Below are positions 45,673 through 55,552 of a stretch of 64,000 nucleotides of DNA, piece by piece. Below the pieces are notes generated by a model. The model saw nothing but the letters and a program-made list of their open reading frames with translations, was not told where the DNA came from and ran no database searches. The stretch's first letter is position 1. Each line of letters starts with the position of its first letter. The stretch spans positions 186,001-250,000 of the forward strand of contig JANQOK010000008.1 of the NCBI GenBank assembly GCA_028289645.1, in the 5' to 3' direction. This DNA comes from Anderseniella sp. Lineage in GTDB: Bacteria > Pseudomonadota > Alphaproteobacteria > Rhizobiales > Aestuariivirgaceae. The position numbers and the translations under genes are program-made.

Positions 45673-47925
45673 ATGCCGCATTTCAGGCCCGTCTTTCGTC
45701 CGGTTGCAATTCTGGCAGTTGTGTTCGCCATGTTCATCCATAGCGCTGTCGCCAATGCCAAATTCGTCGGCAAGGCTGACGACAACCCGCGCATGGCGGA
45801 AAGCAGTTCGCCCTATCTGAGGTCGCATTCAAACGACCTGGTGCGCTGGTATGACTGGGGAGAAGAGGCATTCAGGCAAGCCAGGGAAAACAAGCTGCCG
45901 CTGTTTGTCTCGTTTGGCTACACCGCCTGCCACTGGTGTCATGTGATGCAGGAAAAGCATTTCAACGATGAGGCCATAGCCAAGACCATCAATGAAAAAT
46001 TTGTGCCGGTACTGGTGGACCGGGAACAACGCACTGCGCTCGATGACACCTATATGCTGGTCACGGAACTGCTGACACAGCGCGGCGGGTGGCCCAACAA
46101 CATGTTCCTGACGCCGGACCTGAAACCTTTTTATGGCACCGGTTACATTCCGCCAGAAGACTTTGCCGGGCTGCTGAAGGGTGTCACCGACAGCTGGGCT
46201 CAGGAAAACCCGGCCGTTGTGGCTGAAAGCGAACGCCTTGCAACACTGCTGGAAGGTTACCTGAACCGCCAGCAGGAAGCGCAAACCCTGACCCCTGCCC
46301 TGATGGCGACCGCGGCGAAAACGCTGTCGGGGCAATTCGACGCCTTTGCCGGCGGCCTCGGCGACGGCCCGAAATTCTTCCGGCCCACCGTGCTTGCCTT
46401 CATGCTGCAGCAGGCCGAACGCACCGGTGACGCGGAGGTTCTGGATGCGGTGGAAAGAACCCTGCAGTCGGGCCTCAACGGCGGAATTCACGATCACATC
46501 GAAGGCGGATTCCATCGCTATGCGATCGATCCGGGATGGCGCGTGCCGCATTTTGAGAAAATGCTCAACGATCAGGCCCTCAATACCGAAGTCTACCTGA
46601 CTGCGTATCGCCTGACCGGAAAACATGAATACGCGGCGACGGCGCGCAAGACCTTAGACTATGTGCTGGCTGATCTGACCTCTCCACAAGGCGGTTTCTA
46701 CACGGCCCGCGATGCGGATTCCGAAGGTGAGGAAGGCACCTATTATGTATGGACCCCGGAGCAACTGGAAAGTGCGCTTGGCAAACAGGACGCCGAGTTC
46801 GCACTTGAAACCTTCGGCCTGATTGCAGATGGCGACATGGCCGGCAAGGTGATCCTTAACCTGGACAGTGTGCGCGGCCAGTCGGTCCCCAGGCTTGACC
46901 GGGTTTTTGCCAGGCTTGCCGAGGTTCGCAAGCCCCGGCAAAAACCCGTCAGGGATGAGAAAATCCTGGCCAACTGGAACGGCATGATGATCGCCAGTAT
47001 GGCCCAGGCGGCGATACTGCTTGACGACGTGACCTACCGCGATGCCGCCATCAAGGCCGGGGAGTTCATCTGGACGACAATGCACGATGACGACGGCGTG
47101 CTGCATCGCAGCCACTTTGAAGGCATCAATGATGTCGAGGGCGAACTGGACGACTATGCCCAGATGGCGCGCGGCTATCTGTTCATCCACGACGCCACCG
47201 GCGACAAGATGTGGCTGGACCGTGCCAAGGCCCTGCTGACCCAAATGCGCAAGAACTTTCAGGACAGCGAAACCGGCGATTTCTTCGGCACACGTGAAGC
47301 CGCCGGATTTGCGCGCACCAAACCCCGGTCAGACGTCGACCAGCCGTCCGGCAACGGCGCCGCACTCGACGCAATGGTGAGGTTTGGGCAGCGTGCCGGC
47401 ACCCCGGACATGCACCGCGCCACCGAACAGACCATTGCCTCACTGTCGGGCATTGCCGCGGGCACGCCAACCAGCGGCGCATCGATTCTGTCAGCTTCCG
47501 ACAGCTTCCTGCATGGACAGACCGGTGTTGTGCAGTTTGCCGGCAACGGTGTCGTGACCGCCCGGCTGGTCCCGGCAGAAGATCGCAAGAGCCTGGTCAT
47601 ACGGCTGCAGGTCGCCGACGGCTGGCATGTGAACTCGCACGCTCCGCTGGAAGACTACCTGGTGGCGACCAAGCTGGACATTTCCGGCACCGGAGAAGCT
47701 GCAAAGACGGCAAGCGTGAGCTATCCGCAACCGGAGACCAAGAAGCTCGCCTTCAACGATAAGCCCATGGCGCTTCTGGAAAACCAGGTGGAGATAACAG
47801 CCCGCTTCGAAAAACCCGTCACCGGTCCTGTTGAAGCCAGGCTGCAGGTGCAGACCTGTTCAGATGAAATATGCCTGTTGCCGGAGACCCTGCAGCTACG
47901 GGTTGCACTGCCGCCGGCTTCATAG
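45673..47925 (+). CDS. Exported DUF255 (YyaL-like) thioredoxin-fold protein with DsbD-like C-terminal domain
   Basis: 750 residues. A signal peptide is visible (PVAILAVVFAMFIHSAVANA, likely cut near 29). The DUF255 thioredoxin domain begins SSSPYLRSHSNDLVRWYDWG and has Cys86-His-Trp-Cys89 in YTACHWCHVM; a six-hairpin glycosidase-like alpha/alpha barrel follows (~220-600). The last ~115 residues (ADGWHVNSHAP..., TCSDEICLLP) resemble the DsbD N-terminal interchange domain with its own Cys pair. Known YyaL homologues are mostly cytosolic and lack this tail, so an envelope thiol-redox role is inferred. Ribosome site GAGGGA precedes the ATG. Confidence 0.88.
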   Translation: MPHFRPVFRPVAILAVVFAMFIHSAVANAKFVGKADDNPRMAESSSPYLRSHSNDLVRWYDWGEEAFRQARENKLPLFVSFGYTACHWCHVMQEKHFNDEAIAKTINEKFVPVLVDREQRTALDDTYMLVTELLTQRGGWPNNMFLTPDLKPFYGTGYIPPEDFAGLLKGVTDSWAQENPAVVAESERLATLLEGYLNRQQEAQTLTPALMATAAKTLSGQFDAFAGGLGDGPKFFRPTVLAFMLQQAERTGDAEVLDAVERTLQSGLNGGIHDHIEGGFHRYAIDPGWRVPHFEKMLNDQALNTEVYLTAYRLTGKHEYAATARKTLDYVLADLTSPQGGFYTARDADSEGEEGTYYVWTPEQLESALGKQDAEFALETFGLIADGDMAGKVILNLDSVRGQSVPRLDRVFARLAEVRKPRQKPVRDEKILANWNGMMIASMAQAAILLDDVTYRDAAIKAGEFIWTTMHDDDGVLHRSHFEGINDVEGELDDYAQMARGYLFIHDATGDKMWLDRAKALLTQMRKNFQDSETGDFFGTREAAGFARTKPRSDVDQPSGNGAALDAMVRFGQRAGTPDMHRATEQTIASLSGIAAGTPTSGASILSASDSFLHGQTGVVQFAGNGVVTARLVPAEDRKSLVIRLQVADGWHVNSHAPLEDYLVATKLDISGTGEAAKTASVSYPQPETKKLAFNDKPMALLENQVEITARFEKPVTGPVEARLQVQTCSDEICLLPETLQLRVALPPAS

Positions 47926-47992
47926 ATCAGCATGACATTTACGGACACCGGCCCGGCCGGCGTCCGCAAATCTTTTGTCGCCGATGGAGCGT

Positions 47993-49387
47993 CTACTCGG
48001 CGGCCTCGAAGCTCGACTCGTTGGTCTCGTTCGAATCCGGCCCCACTGATTTGCGCAGTTCTTCAGCCACCAGGAACGCCAGTTCCAGCGCCTGATCTGC
48101 ATTGAGACGCGGATCACAATGGGTGTGGTAGCGGTCGGCAAGGTCATCATCCGACACTTCGCGAGCCCCACCGGTGCATTCGGTAACGTTCTGGCCGGTC
48201 ATTTCCACATGGATACCGCCGGCATGTGTGCCTTCAGCCCTGTGGATGGACAGGAAGTCGCGAACCTCCGAAAGAATCGCGTCAAATGGCCTCGTCTTGT
48301 AGCCGCTGGATGCCTTGATGACGTTGCCATGCATAGGATCGCACGACCAAAGCACCTTGCGGCCTTCGGCCTCGACCTTGCGGATCAGGCCGGGCAGATG
48401 GTCTGCCACCTTGCCCGCACCGAAGCGGGCGATCAGCGTCAACCTGCCGGCTTCGTTTGCCGGGTTCAGTATATCGATGAGGCGGATCAGTTCATCGGCT
48501 TCAAGGGTCGGACCGCATTTAAGGCCGATCGGATTTTGCACACCGCGGCAGAATTCCAGATGGGCATGATCGGGCTGGCGTGTCCTGTCTCCGATCCACA
48601 GCATGTGTCCGGACGTCGCATACCATTCACCGGACGTGGAATCGACGCGGGTCAGAGCTTCTTCGAATCCCAGCAGCAACGCTTCATGCGAGGTGTAGAA
48701 CTCGGTCGACTTGAGCTGTGGCGTGGTATCAGGGTTAATGCCGCACGAGCGCATGAAACCCAGAGTCTCCGAGATCCGGTCTGCCAGGTGCTGATAGCGT
48801 TCCGACTGGGGCGATCCACGCAGGTAGCCAAGCGTCCAGCGATGCACATGTTCGAGGTTGGCATATCCGCCCATTGCAAATGCCCGCAACAGGTTGAGCG
48901 TCGCAGCCGACTGCCGGTAGGCCATGATCTGGCGTTCCGGATCAGGTTCGCGCGATGCCTCGTCGAAGCCGATACCGTTGATAATATCCCCGCGATAGCT
49001 GGGCAGCTCAACATCGCCCTGCTTTTCAACATTGGATGATCGTGGTTTGGCAAACTGTCCGGCAATGCGGCCAACCTTGACCACCGGCTGACCGCCGGCG
49101 AACGTCAATACGACCGCCATTTGCAGGAACACGCGGAAGAAATCGCGAATATTGTCTGCTTCGTGTTCGGCAAAGCTTTCCGCGCAGTCACCACCTTGCA
49201 ACAGAAATCCCCTGCCTTCCGACACTTTGGCCAGCTTGCGCTTCAGCTTGCGTGCCTCACCTGCAAATACCAGCGGCGGAAACGTGGCCAAACGCTCTTC
49301 TGTTGTCTTGAGGGCCTCGGAATCCGCATAGTCGGGAACCTGCTTGATCGGGAAAGAACGCCAGCTTGAAGGGGTCCAGTTGCTCAT
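47993..49387 (-). CDS. Class II (plant-type) 3-deoxy-7-phosphoheptulonate synthase
   Basis: 464 residues. QGGDCAES carries metal ligand Cys68; [14 protein letters not shown] near 103, [18 protein letters not shown] near 220, [12 protein letters not shown] and CDPMHGN are class II DAHP synthase blocks. It joins phosphoenolpyruvate and erythrose 4-phosphate, the first shikimate step (named aroF or aroG in relatives). ATG 49387 (MSNWTPSSW) fits homologues better than the upstream in-frame start. The leader holds a GCCCGC/GCGGGC hairpin at 49407-49424 and a promoter-like pair further up. Confidence 0.96.
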   Translation of the reverse strand: MSNWTPSSWRSFPIKQVPDYADSEALKTTEERLATFPPLVFAGEARKLKRKLAKVSEGRGFLLQGGDCAESFAEHEADNIRDFFRVFLQMAVVLTFAGGQPVVKVGRIAGQFAKPRSSNVEKQGDVELPSYRGDIINGIGFDEASREPDPERQIMAYRQSAATLNLLRAFAMGGYANLEHVHRWTLGYLRGSPQSERYQHLADRISETLGFMRSCGINPDTTPQLKSTEFYTSHEALLLGFEEALTRVDSTSGEWYATSGHMLWIGDRTRQPDHAHLEFCRGVQNPIGLKCGPTLEADELIRLIDILNPANEAGRLTLIARFGAGKVADHLPGLIRKVEAEGRKVLWSCDPMHGNVIKASSGYKTRPFDAILSEVRDFLSIHRAEGTHAGGIHVEMTGQNVTECTGGAREVSDDDLADRYHTHCDPRLNADQALELAFLVAEELRKSVGPDSNETNESSFEAAE

Positions 49388-49442
49388 AACACTCACTCTC
49401 TTGACTGCCCGCCACCTTGCGGGCCGGAGGTTTCATTGCGCC

Positions 49443-49471
49443 ATCATAGCAAAAAAAGCAAGCGCTGTGCA
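49443..49471 (-). promoter_or_regulatory. Candidate sigma-70-type promoter of the DAHP synthase gene
   Basis: On the minus strand, -35-like TGCACA (49471-49466), a 17-base spacer and -10-like TATGAT (49448-49443), about 56 bases before the start codon. The -10 matches five of six consensus bases, the -35 four. Found by eye only. Confidence 0.4.
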
Positions 49472-49600
49472 GTTGAGCGCGCAGGGCAACGAGTTTGGTT
49501 AATTGTTCCGCGTATACGATACAATGGGTTAAGATTTGCCTGATACACTAGCCCGCCTTGGGACGGCCGAGACAGTTTGACCTTTTATCCAGAGGTTTGA

Positions 49601-49858
49601 ATGATGTTTAACACTATGTTTTCAGACGGAAATCTAAACTGGATGTACGGCTTTTTCTTCGCGGGCAAATACCCCCTTGCACTGCAACTGGGTATCATCA
49701 ACGCGCTTTGCGTCATTGCAATTGTGCTGTTGCGGGCGTTGCCTGTTGAAGCTGCACATGACCCTAGGGTTGTTCGGGTGTTCACCTGGCTGATAATCGC
49801 TACCAATGTCCTGCTGGTTTTGAACAAGGACCACCGTTTTGTCGGATTTCTGGCCTGA
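49601..49858 (+). CDS. Small two-helix membrane protein, hypothetical
   Basis: 85 residues starting MMFNTMFSDG. Two hydrophobic helices are clear: ALQLGIINALCVIAIVLLRA (~27-46) and FTWLIIATNVLLVLN (~61-75), joined by a short charged loop; the ends are short and polar. No family recognised with confidence. It lies 58 bases before the YbdK-type ligase gene on the same strand, so it may be co-transcribed. The ATG could be the first or second codon. Confidence 0.7.
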   Translation: MMFNTMFSDGNLNWMYGFFFAGKYPLALQLGIINALCVIAIVLLRALPVEAAHDPRVVRVFTWLIIATNVLLVLNKDHRFVGFLA

Positions 49859-49916
49859 GGCGGCATTTGCGTTGAATGGCTTGCAAGCGGCAGCCGCTTG
49901 AAGCAGACTTTGCGTC

Positions 49917-51053
49917 ATGAAGTTGCAGGCGCCTACATTCACCTTGGGTATCGAGGAGGAGTATCTCCTTGTGGACCGCAAGACCCGGGATCTGGTGGCG
50001 GCGCCCGACAATCTGATGGCGGAATGCCAGAAGGTGCTGGAATCTCGTGTCAGCCCCGAATTCCTGCAGTGCCAGATCGAGGTCGGCACCGGGGTCTGCA
50101 AGACGATCCCCGAGGCACGTGCGGAACTGGTCGAACTGCGCAAGACCATCGCCGAAATTGCCGACAGCCACGGCCTGGCACCGCTGGCGGTTGCCACGCA
50201 TCCATTTGCCGACTGGCAGCACCAGTCTTTCACACATAAGCAACGCTACGAAGAACTGGCGCGCGACCTGGCTGGCGTCGCCAGGCGCATGCTGATCTGC
50301 GGCATGCATGTTCATGTCGGTATCGAAGACGAAGATCTGCGCATCGACCTGCTTGGCCAGCTGTCGTATTTCCTGCCCCACCTGTTGGCGCTGTCGGCAT
50401 CGTCACCATTCTGGCAGGGCCGGGATACCGGGTTAGCATCCTACCGGTTGAGTGTTTTTGACAACCTGCCGCGCACCGGGCTGCCGCCGCTGTTCAACTC
50501 CTACGCTGAGTACACTCGCGCGGTCGACAGGCTGATCCAGTCCGGGGTGATAGAGGATGCGACCAAGATCTGGTGGGACTTGCGGCCGTCCGGGCGTTTT
50601 CCAACACTGGAAACCCGTATTTGCGATGTCACCCCGCGCCTCGATGACACCGTGGCCATGGCCGCTCTGGTGCAGAGCCTCACCCACATGCTGTACAGGC
50701 TCAGGCTGTCCAACCAACGCTGGCGCCAATACGAGCGTTTCCTGATCAATGAAAACCGCTGGCAGGCCCAGCGCCACGGCGTCTCAGGCCAACTGATGGA
50801 CTTCGGCAAGGCGGAACTTGTCGACTATCCCGACCTGCTGGAGGAGTTGCTGGAACTGGTTGCCCCCGACGCGGAAGAACTGGGCTGTTCGGCGGAACTC
50901 GTCAAATTGCGCGATATCATTTCAAGCGGCAACAGCGCTGACCGGCAACGCGCCGTGTTCAAATCTGCCATTGCTGGAGGCGCAGATGAAACGGAAGCCA
51001 TGCGCACGGTCGTCGACAGTCTGATCAAAGAGACAGTGAGCGGACTGGACTAG
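49917..51053 (+). CDS. YbdK-type carboxylate-amine ligase (GCS2 family)
   Basis: 378 residues of the glutamate-cysteine ligase 2 fold: [21 protein letters not shown] start, [27 protein letters not shown] (metal/substrate His) near 125 and [14 protein letters not shown] near 235. E. coli YbdK has weak glutamate-cysteine ligase activity; the true substrate of this group is not settled. The stop codon interlocks with that of the opposite-strand DUF2093 gene at a CTAG. Confidence 0.92.
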   Translation: MKLQAPTFTLGIEEEYLLVDRKTRDLVAAPDNLMAECQKVLESRVSPEFLQCQIEVGTGVCKTIPEARAELVELRKTIAEIADSHGLAPLAVATHPFADWQHQSFTHKQRYEELARDLAGVARRMLICGMHVHVGIEDEDLRIDLLGQLSYFLPHLLALSASSPFWQGRDTGLASYRLSVFDNLPRTGLPPLFNSYAEYTRAVDRLIQSGVIEDATKIWWDLRPSGRFPTLETRICDVTPRLDDTVAMAALVQSLTHMLYRLRLSNQRWRQYERFLINENRWQAQRHGVSGQLMDFGKAELVDYPDLLEELLELVAPDAEELGCSAELVKLRDIISSGNSADRQRAVFKSAIAGGADETEAMRTVVDSLIKETVSGLD

Positions 51054-51268
51054 AGCGAGTTGACTTCCAGATGCCGCTGCATAGCCACATCGGCTGATGC
51101 ATAGGCTTCCTGGCGATCCACGGACCAGTAGCGCAGGTCATCCAGTCGAATAGCCTGCTTGGTAACGGCACAACGTACGAAATCACCATGACGCAAGACC
51201 TGAAAGTCTGCATCAAGATAACGGACCTTGGCTTCCTGGGCGGCAGCAAATGTCGGTTCAAAGTTCAT
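51050..51268 (-). CDS. DUF2093 family protein
   Basis: 72 residues: [43 protein letters not shown] is the conserved alphaproteobacterial DUF2093 core, a small soluble protein with no known function. One Cys, no membrane segment. It converges with the YbdK gene; the two TAG stops share one CTAG. Confidence 0.9.
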   Translation of the reverse strand: MNFEPTFAAAQEAKVRYLDADFQVLRHGDFVRCAVTKQAIRLDDLRYWSVDRQEAYASADVAMQRHLEVNSL

Positions 51269-51358
51269 GAGCAGTATTCTTACAGCCAGAATACCAGCTT
51301 GAGAAGGGGGTTGCGGTTGGCTTGCTGACTACGACAGCAAGTGTCGCTTGCCCCACTT

Positions 51359-52249
51359 TCAGTAGAAGATCATCAGGGATGTCCCTACAATGGCCAGTAC
51401 CGCGCCTGCCCAGGCGAAACCATGCGGTGTTACTCCGGTCTGGAGCTTTATCAGCGGCAACACAAGAACCGGCGACAATGAGCCAAGAATGGCAGCCGTG
51501 CCTGCATTCAAGTTTGCAAAGGCATAAAGCAGCAGTGAAGACGAGACCCCGTAACCAATAAATCCCGGCAATATGACCTGAAACAGCAAACCGGGAGTCA
51601 TTTCGGTACTGGGCCGAAAAGCGCCGATTGGCCAAAGTGCGACTATGGAGATCAAGAACGCGGCTCCAGTCAGTCTAACTGCGGAGACTGCCAGCGGTTC
51701 TGTGCCGGCCAACAACACCGGTTTCATCAACAGATACCCGGCACCCTGGCAGGCTGCGGCGCCAATCCCCAGTACAATTACGACGCCAAGACTGCCATCA
51801 ACAGGATCACTCTCTTTGGTTGCCGGGCCTGCAAAACAGATTGCAAGCACAACGCCGGACAGGATGATCGCTCCACCAATCAATCCGGGTGCGGATACGG
51901 TTTCTCCCAACCACACATAGGCCATCACAGCCACCAACGGGGCCTTCAGTGCCAGTAGCAGTTCGGTGCGTCTTGGGCCGCCTCGCCTGAGACACTCGAT
52001 CATGGCCAGGTTGCCGAGCAGGATTCCAATACCAATGCTAGCGGCATATGCCAGCCAGTTTTCCCAGGCAACGGTACTCCAGTAGCCGAGTATCGCGCAA
52101 ATGACAGACAGGATTGCGCTGCAGGCAATCAACTGAATTCTGGTGAACTCGAAAGCCCCGACGGCGCGGGCAGGAGATTGCGCCAGGACAATTCCCGCCG
52201 CCCATCCAAAAGATGCTGCCAAGGCAGCGATTGCCGGTACCACTAACAT
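51359..52249 (-). CDS. EamA/DMT-superfamily transporter, HxlR-controlled
   Basis: 296 residues with ten predicted helices in two EamA repeats (~5-135 and ~155-290); VYVWLGETVSAPGLIGGAII ends the first repeat. It diverges from an HxlR regulator, and the 76-base gap holds two 19-base palindromic repeats, so it is probably the regulated target. Composition is slightly AT-richer than flanking genes. An exporter of a toxic metabolite or drug is the natural guess; the substrate is unknown. Confidence 0.88.
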   Translation of the reverse strand: MLVVPAIAALAASFGWAAGIVLAQSPARAVGAFEFTRIQLIACSAILSVICAILGYWSTVAWENWLAYAASIGIGILLGNLAMIECLRRGGPRRTELLLALKAPLVAVMAYVWLGETVSAPGLIGGAIILSGVVLAICFAGPATKESDPVDGSLGVVIVLGIGAAACQGAGYLLMKPVLLAGTEPLAVSAVRLTGAAFLISIVALWPIGAFRPSTEMTPGLLFQVILPGFIGYGVSSSLLLYAFANLNAGTAAILGSLSPVLVLPLIKLQTGVTPHGFAWAGAVLAIVGTSLMIFY

Positions 52250-52268
52250 GGAAGTCTCGATAACTTGA

Positions 52269-52287
52269 TGCTACTATATTAATAGCA
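52269..52287. promoter_or_regulatory. HxlR-type operator, copy 1
   Basis: TGCTACTATATTAATAGCA: imperfect palindrome with TGCTA/TAGCA ends. It matches the second copy at 16 of 19 positions. It lies 19 bases from the EamA start, where binding would block that promoter. Confidence 0.7.
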
Positions 52288-52293
52288 TTATCG

Positions 52294-52312
52294 TGCTACA
52301 AATTTAATAGCA
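52294..52312. promoter_or_regulatory. HxlR-type operator, copy 2
   Basis: TGCTACAAATTTAATAGCA, the same TGCTA-N9-TAGCA dyad 25 bases centre-to-centre from copy 1 and 13 bases before the HxlR ATG. The spacing (about 2.4 helical turns) suits two dimers on one region. Confidence 0.7.
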
Positions 52313-52325
52313 ATAAGAAATCACC

Positions 52326-52679
52326 ATGACGCAAAAGATTCCAACACCCGGCCGACCGGTCCGAGGATCAAGAACCGGCAAGCCCATAATGGTGCTGTTC
52401 GACTTGTTGGGGCGCAGTTGGGCGCTTGGAATCATATGGCATCTCGCCGAAACGCCCATGACGTTCAGGCAGCTGCAGAAAAGTTGCGAGGGCGTTTCGC
52501 CGACCGTCCTCAACACCAGACTGAAGGAACTGAGAGCCAGCAAACTGGTAGAGCATCGACAAGAAGGATATGCGCTGACCGCAACGGGCCTGCAATTGTT
52601 TTCGCTGCTGCAGCCATTGGGCAACTGGTCAGGCAACTGGGCAAGTCAAATGCTGCACGACCGTGCTGACCGGGGCTGA
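52326..52679 (+). CDS. HxlR-family transcriptional regulator
   Basis: 117-residue winged-helix protein: IMVLFDLLGRSWALGIIWHL, the family's MTFRQLQKSCEGVSPTVLNTRLKELRASKLVEHR helix-turn-helix/wing, and a GYALTATGLQL end. HxlR dimers respond to aldehydes, quinones or similar electrophiles, often through a Cys; here the single Cys is in SCEGVS. Divergent from an EamA exporter with two shared palindromes between, so local autoregulated control is likely. Confidence 0.92.
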   Translation: MTQKIPTPGRPVRGSRTGKPIMVLFDLLGRSWALGIIWHLAETPMTFRQLQKSCEGVSPTVLNTRLKELRASKLVEHRQEGYALTATGLQLFSLLQPLGNWSGNWASQMLHDRADRG

Positions 52680-52711
52680 TTCAGCAAAACCGCAGGGCAC
52701 CAAGATCAATC

Positions 52712-54193
52712 CTAAAACAGACTGCCCTGCCCGCCGCCCGGTTTACTGTCCCGCGACGGCTTGGCAGACGCCGCTTGTTTGCGCGTTCCCTTTACTCCGA
52801 TCACAGCGTCGGCGCGTCCGTCGGCGAATTCGATACTGATCCCCATACCCGCTTCCGTAGCCGCGGCAGTGCGTACCGGCTGGCCATCGCCATCGCGCAC
52901 CAGGGCAAAGCCGCGGTCCAGCACCGCCTGGTAAGAAAACGCCCGCAGCAGCTTGTCGGCGGCCGACAGTGCCTGGCGGCGCTGGTCCATCCGGGCATCC
53001 AGGCGACGCCTGGCTTCGCGCGACAGGCGGACAACCGTCTCACGGTCCCTGACAATCTGCTGCTGCAGCGGCCGCACGCTCAGGCGGGCGGCGATACGGT
53101 CGAACCGGCTGCGGCTGGCGGCTGTTGCGGCCTTCAGCGACTGACCCAGCCGGCCCGATGCGGCGTCGAAGCGCTGCCGGGCCAGTGCAAGCAGGTCATC
53201 AGGGCGCGGCAGCCCCCTGCCCGCAGCGGTAATTCGGGTGCGCCGTTCATCCATGGCACGCGATACCGCGCGGTGCTGCCGGGCTCCCATATCGGCCACA
53301 TAGGCCACCAGTTCAGAGCGCACCGGAACCGCCCGTTCGGCAGCAGCGGTCGGTGTTGGCGCACGCCAGTCGGCGGCGTAGTCAACCAGTGTCCAGTCGG
53401 TTTCGTGGCCGACGGCAGAGATCAACGGAATGGCGCTGTCAGCGGCAGCCCGCACCACCTCTTCCTCGTTGAAGCCCCACAAATCCTCGAGGCTGCCGCC
53501 GCCACGCGCCACGATGATCAGGTCAGGCCGTGGCATGTCGCCGCCATGGTCAAACCCATTAAAGCCGCGAATGCCGTTGGCAACTTCCCTGGCGCTGCTT
53601 TCTCCCTGCACCCGCACGGGCCACACCAGAACGTGGCGCGGAAACCGGTCCGACAGTCGATGCAGAATGTCGCGAATGACGGCTCCGCTCGGCGATGTCA
53701 CCACGCCGATGACGGACGGCAGATACGGCAACTCCCGCTTGCGGTCCTCGTCGAACAGGCCTTCTGCCGACAGTTTCTTGCGGCGCTCTTCCAGCAGCGC
53801 CATCAGCGCACCGGCACCTGCAGGCTCAAGGGTGTCGATGATGATCTGGTACTTGGACTGACCCGCGAACGTGGTGATGCGCCCGGTTGCAACAACCTCC
53901 AGGCCCTGCTCGGGCTGAATTTTCATGCGCGACGCCGTGCCCTTCCAGATGACGCCTGACAGCACGGCGCGATCATCCTTCAGGTCAAGATAGACATGGC
54001 CGGACGCCGGTCGGGACACCCGGCCCAGTTCGCCGCGCACCCGCACATGGCCAAACCTGTCTTCGAGCGTGCGCTTCAGCGCGCCGGAAATCTCCGATAC
54101 GGAGAATTCAGCGACGTTGGACGCTATGTCTGGCTCATCCATAAGCTCGCCTGTGTCGGGATCGAACCCGGACGGAGGCCAATCGGTGGACAT
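52712..54193 (-). CDS. xseA: Exodeoxyribonuclease VII large subunit
   Basis: 493 residues. N-terminal OB-fold (FSVSEISGALKRTLEDRFGHVRVRGELGR, then SGHVYLDLKDD), the nuclease core with SGAVIRDILHRLSDRFP, RGGGSLEDLWGFNEE and ISAVGHETDWTLVDYAADWRAPTPTAAAE, then a long coiled-coil region. With XseB it degrades single-stranded DNA. ATG 54193 is chosen because AGGA lies upstream with an 11-base spacer, while the upstream ATG 54223 lacks one. The last ~20 residues are Gly/Lys/Ser-rich. Confidence 0.96.
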   Translation of the reverse strand: MSTDWPPSGFDPDTGELMDEPDIASNVAEFSVSEISGALKRTLEDRFGHVRVRGELGRVSRPASGHVYLDLKDDRAVLSGVIWKGTASRMKIQPEQGLEVVATGRITTFAGQSKYQIIIDTLEPAGAGALMALLEERRKKLSAEGLFDEDRKRELPYLPSVIGVVTSPSGAVIRDILHRLSDRFPRHVLVWPVRVQGESSAREVANGIRGFNGFDHGGDMPRPDLIIVARGGGSLEDLWGFNEEEVVRAAADSAIPLISAVGHETDWTLVDYAADWRAPTPTAAAERAVPVRSELVAYVADMGARQHRAVSRAMDERRTRITAAGRGLPRPDDLLALARQRFDAASGRLGQSLKAATAASRSRFDRIAARLSVRPLQQQIVRDRETVVRLSREARRRLDARMDQRRQALSAADKLLRAFSYQAVLDRGFALVRDGDGQPVRTAAATEAGMGISIEFADGRADAVIGVKGTRKQAASAKPSRDSKPGGGQGSLF

Positions 54194-54268
54194 GGCTGCA
54201 AGAATCCTTTCAATGACGCCCATTGGATGTCAAAAACAGTGGCAATGGCAAGGAGAGCTTGACACCTC

Positions 54269-55552
54269 ATGAACATTCTTTTGATCGGATCAGGCGGCCG
54301 CGAACACGCGCTGGCCTGGGCAATTGCCAATTCACCGCTGACTGACACGTTGTTCTGCTCACCCGGCAATGCCGGCATCGCACACGAAGCCGAGATCGTA
54401 ACGCTGGACGTGGATGACACGGCTGCGGTCATCAGCTTCTGTGAAGCCAACACGATCGGTCTTGTCGTGGTGGGGCCGGAGGCGCCGCTGGTGGCGGGCC
54501 TGGCAGACCGGTTGCGCGACGCCGGCATCACGGCGTTCGGCCCTGGCGAGGCCGCCGCCCGATTGGAGGGCTCAAAAGGGTTCACCAAGGACATTTGCGC
54601 CAAGTACAACATCCCAACCGGCGCGTATGGGCGCTTCGGCAACGAGGCCGATGCGCTCGCCTACCTGGCGGATCACGGTACGCCCATTGTCGTCAAGGCA
54701 GACGGGCTTGCAGCGGGCAAGGGCGTCACGGTTGCCATGACGATGGAGCAGGCTGAAACGGCTGTGCGCGAGATATTTGCCGGACGCTTTGGCGCGGCCG
54801 GCGCGGAAGTGGTGATTGAGGAATACCTTGCCGGCGAGGAAGTGTCGTTCTTTGCCATCTGTGACGGCAAAACGGCGGCAGCGTTCGGTTCGGCGCAGGA
54901 CCACAAGTGCGTTGGCGAAGGCGACACCGGCCCCAATACCGGCGGCATGGGCGCCTACTCACCAGCGCCGGTCATGGACGAGGACATGAGCAGGCGCACC
55001 ATGGACGAGATCATCAACCCTACGCTGGCGGCCATGGCGGCCGAAGGCTGCGCCTTTCAGGGCGTGCTGTTCGCCGGCCTGATGATCACTGACCAGGGCC
55101 CGCAGCTGATCGAGTACAATGTGCGCTTCGGCGATCCCGAGTGCCAGGTCCTGATGATGCGGCTGAAGGACGACATCGTCACCATCATGCTTGCAGCCTG
55201 TTCAGGCACGCTCGACAAGGTGTCGGTGCGCTGGCACGACACCACAGCCCTGACCGTGGTGATGGCTGCTGAAGGCTATCCTGGCGATGTTCAGAAAGGG
55301 TCCGTGATCACGGGCCTTGATGGCGCGTCCAACATGGACGGTGTGCAGATATTTCATGCCGGCACCAAACGCGACGGCGACGACATTGTCGCCAACGGCG
55401 GACGCGTGTTGAATGTGACGGCGCAGGCTGACAGTGTCAGTGCCGCACAGAAGCTGGCATATGCCGCTGTCGACACGATAGACTGGCCACAAGGCTTCTG
55501 CCGCCGCGATATCGGCTGGCGGGCGGTGAAACGGGAACAAGGGACTGGATGA
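54269..55552 (+). CDS. purD: Phosphoribosylamine-glycine ligase
   Basis: 427-residue ATP-grasp enzyme of purine synthesis. [17 protein letters not shown] start, [17 protein letters not shown] near 68, ATP-binding [15 protein letters not shown] near 138, and [24 protein letters not shown] near 212 are PurD blocks; [12 protein letters not shown] holds metal ligands. Divergent from xseA. The stop overlaps the next gene's ATG by four bases, so three unrelated-looking genes are coupled behind it. Confidence 0.97.
   Translation: MNILLIGSGGREHALAWAIANSPLTDTLFCSPGNAGIAHEAEIVTLDVDDTAAVISFCEANTIGLVVVGPEAPLVAGLADRLRDAGITAFGPGEAAARLEGSKGFTKDICAKYNIPTGAYGRFGNEADALAYLADHGTPIVVKADGLAAGKGVTVAMTMEQAETAVREIFAGRFGAAGAEVVIEEYLAGEEVSFFAICDGKTAAAFGSAQDHKCVGEGDTGPNTGGMGAYSPAPVMDEDMSRRTMDEIINPTLAAMAAEGCAFQGVLFAGLMITDQGPQLIEYNVRFGDPECQVLMMRLKDDIVTIMLAACSGTLDKVSVRWHDTTALTVVMAAEGYPGDVQKGSVITGLDGASNMDGVQIFHAGTKRDGDDIVANGGRVLNVTAQADSVSAAQKLAYAAVDTIDWPQGFCRRDIGWRAVKREQGTG

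Noticed and set aside
49425-49440. Attenuator leader peptide upstream of the DAHP synthase
   Set aside because: A leader hairpin exists, but the nearby short frame has no run of aromatic codons.
52775-53959. 394-codon plus-strand frame opposite xseA
   Set aside because: Antisense shadow of XseA, no domain character or ribosome site.
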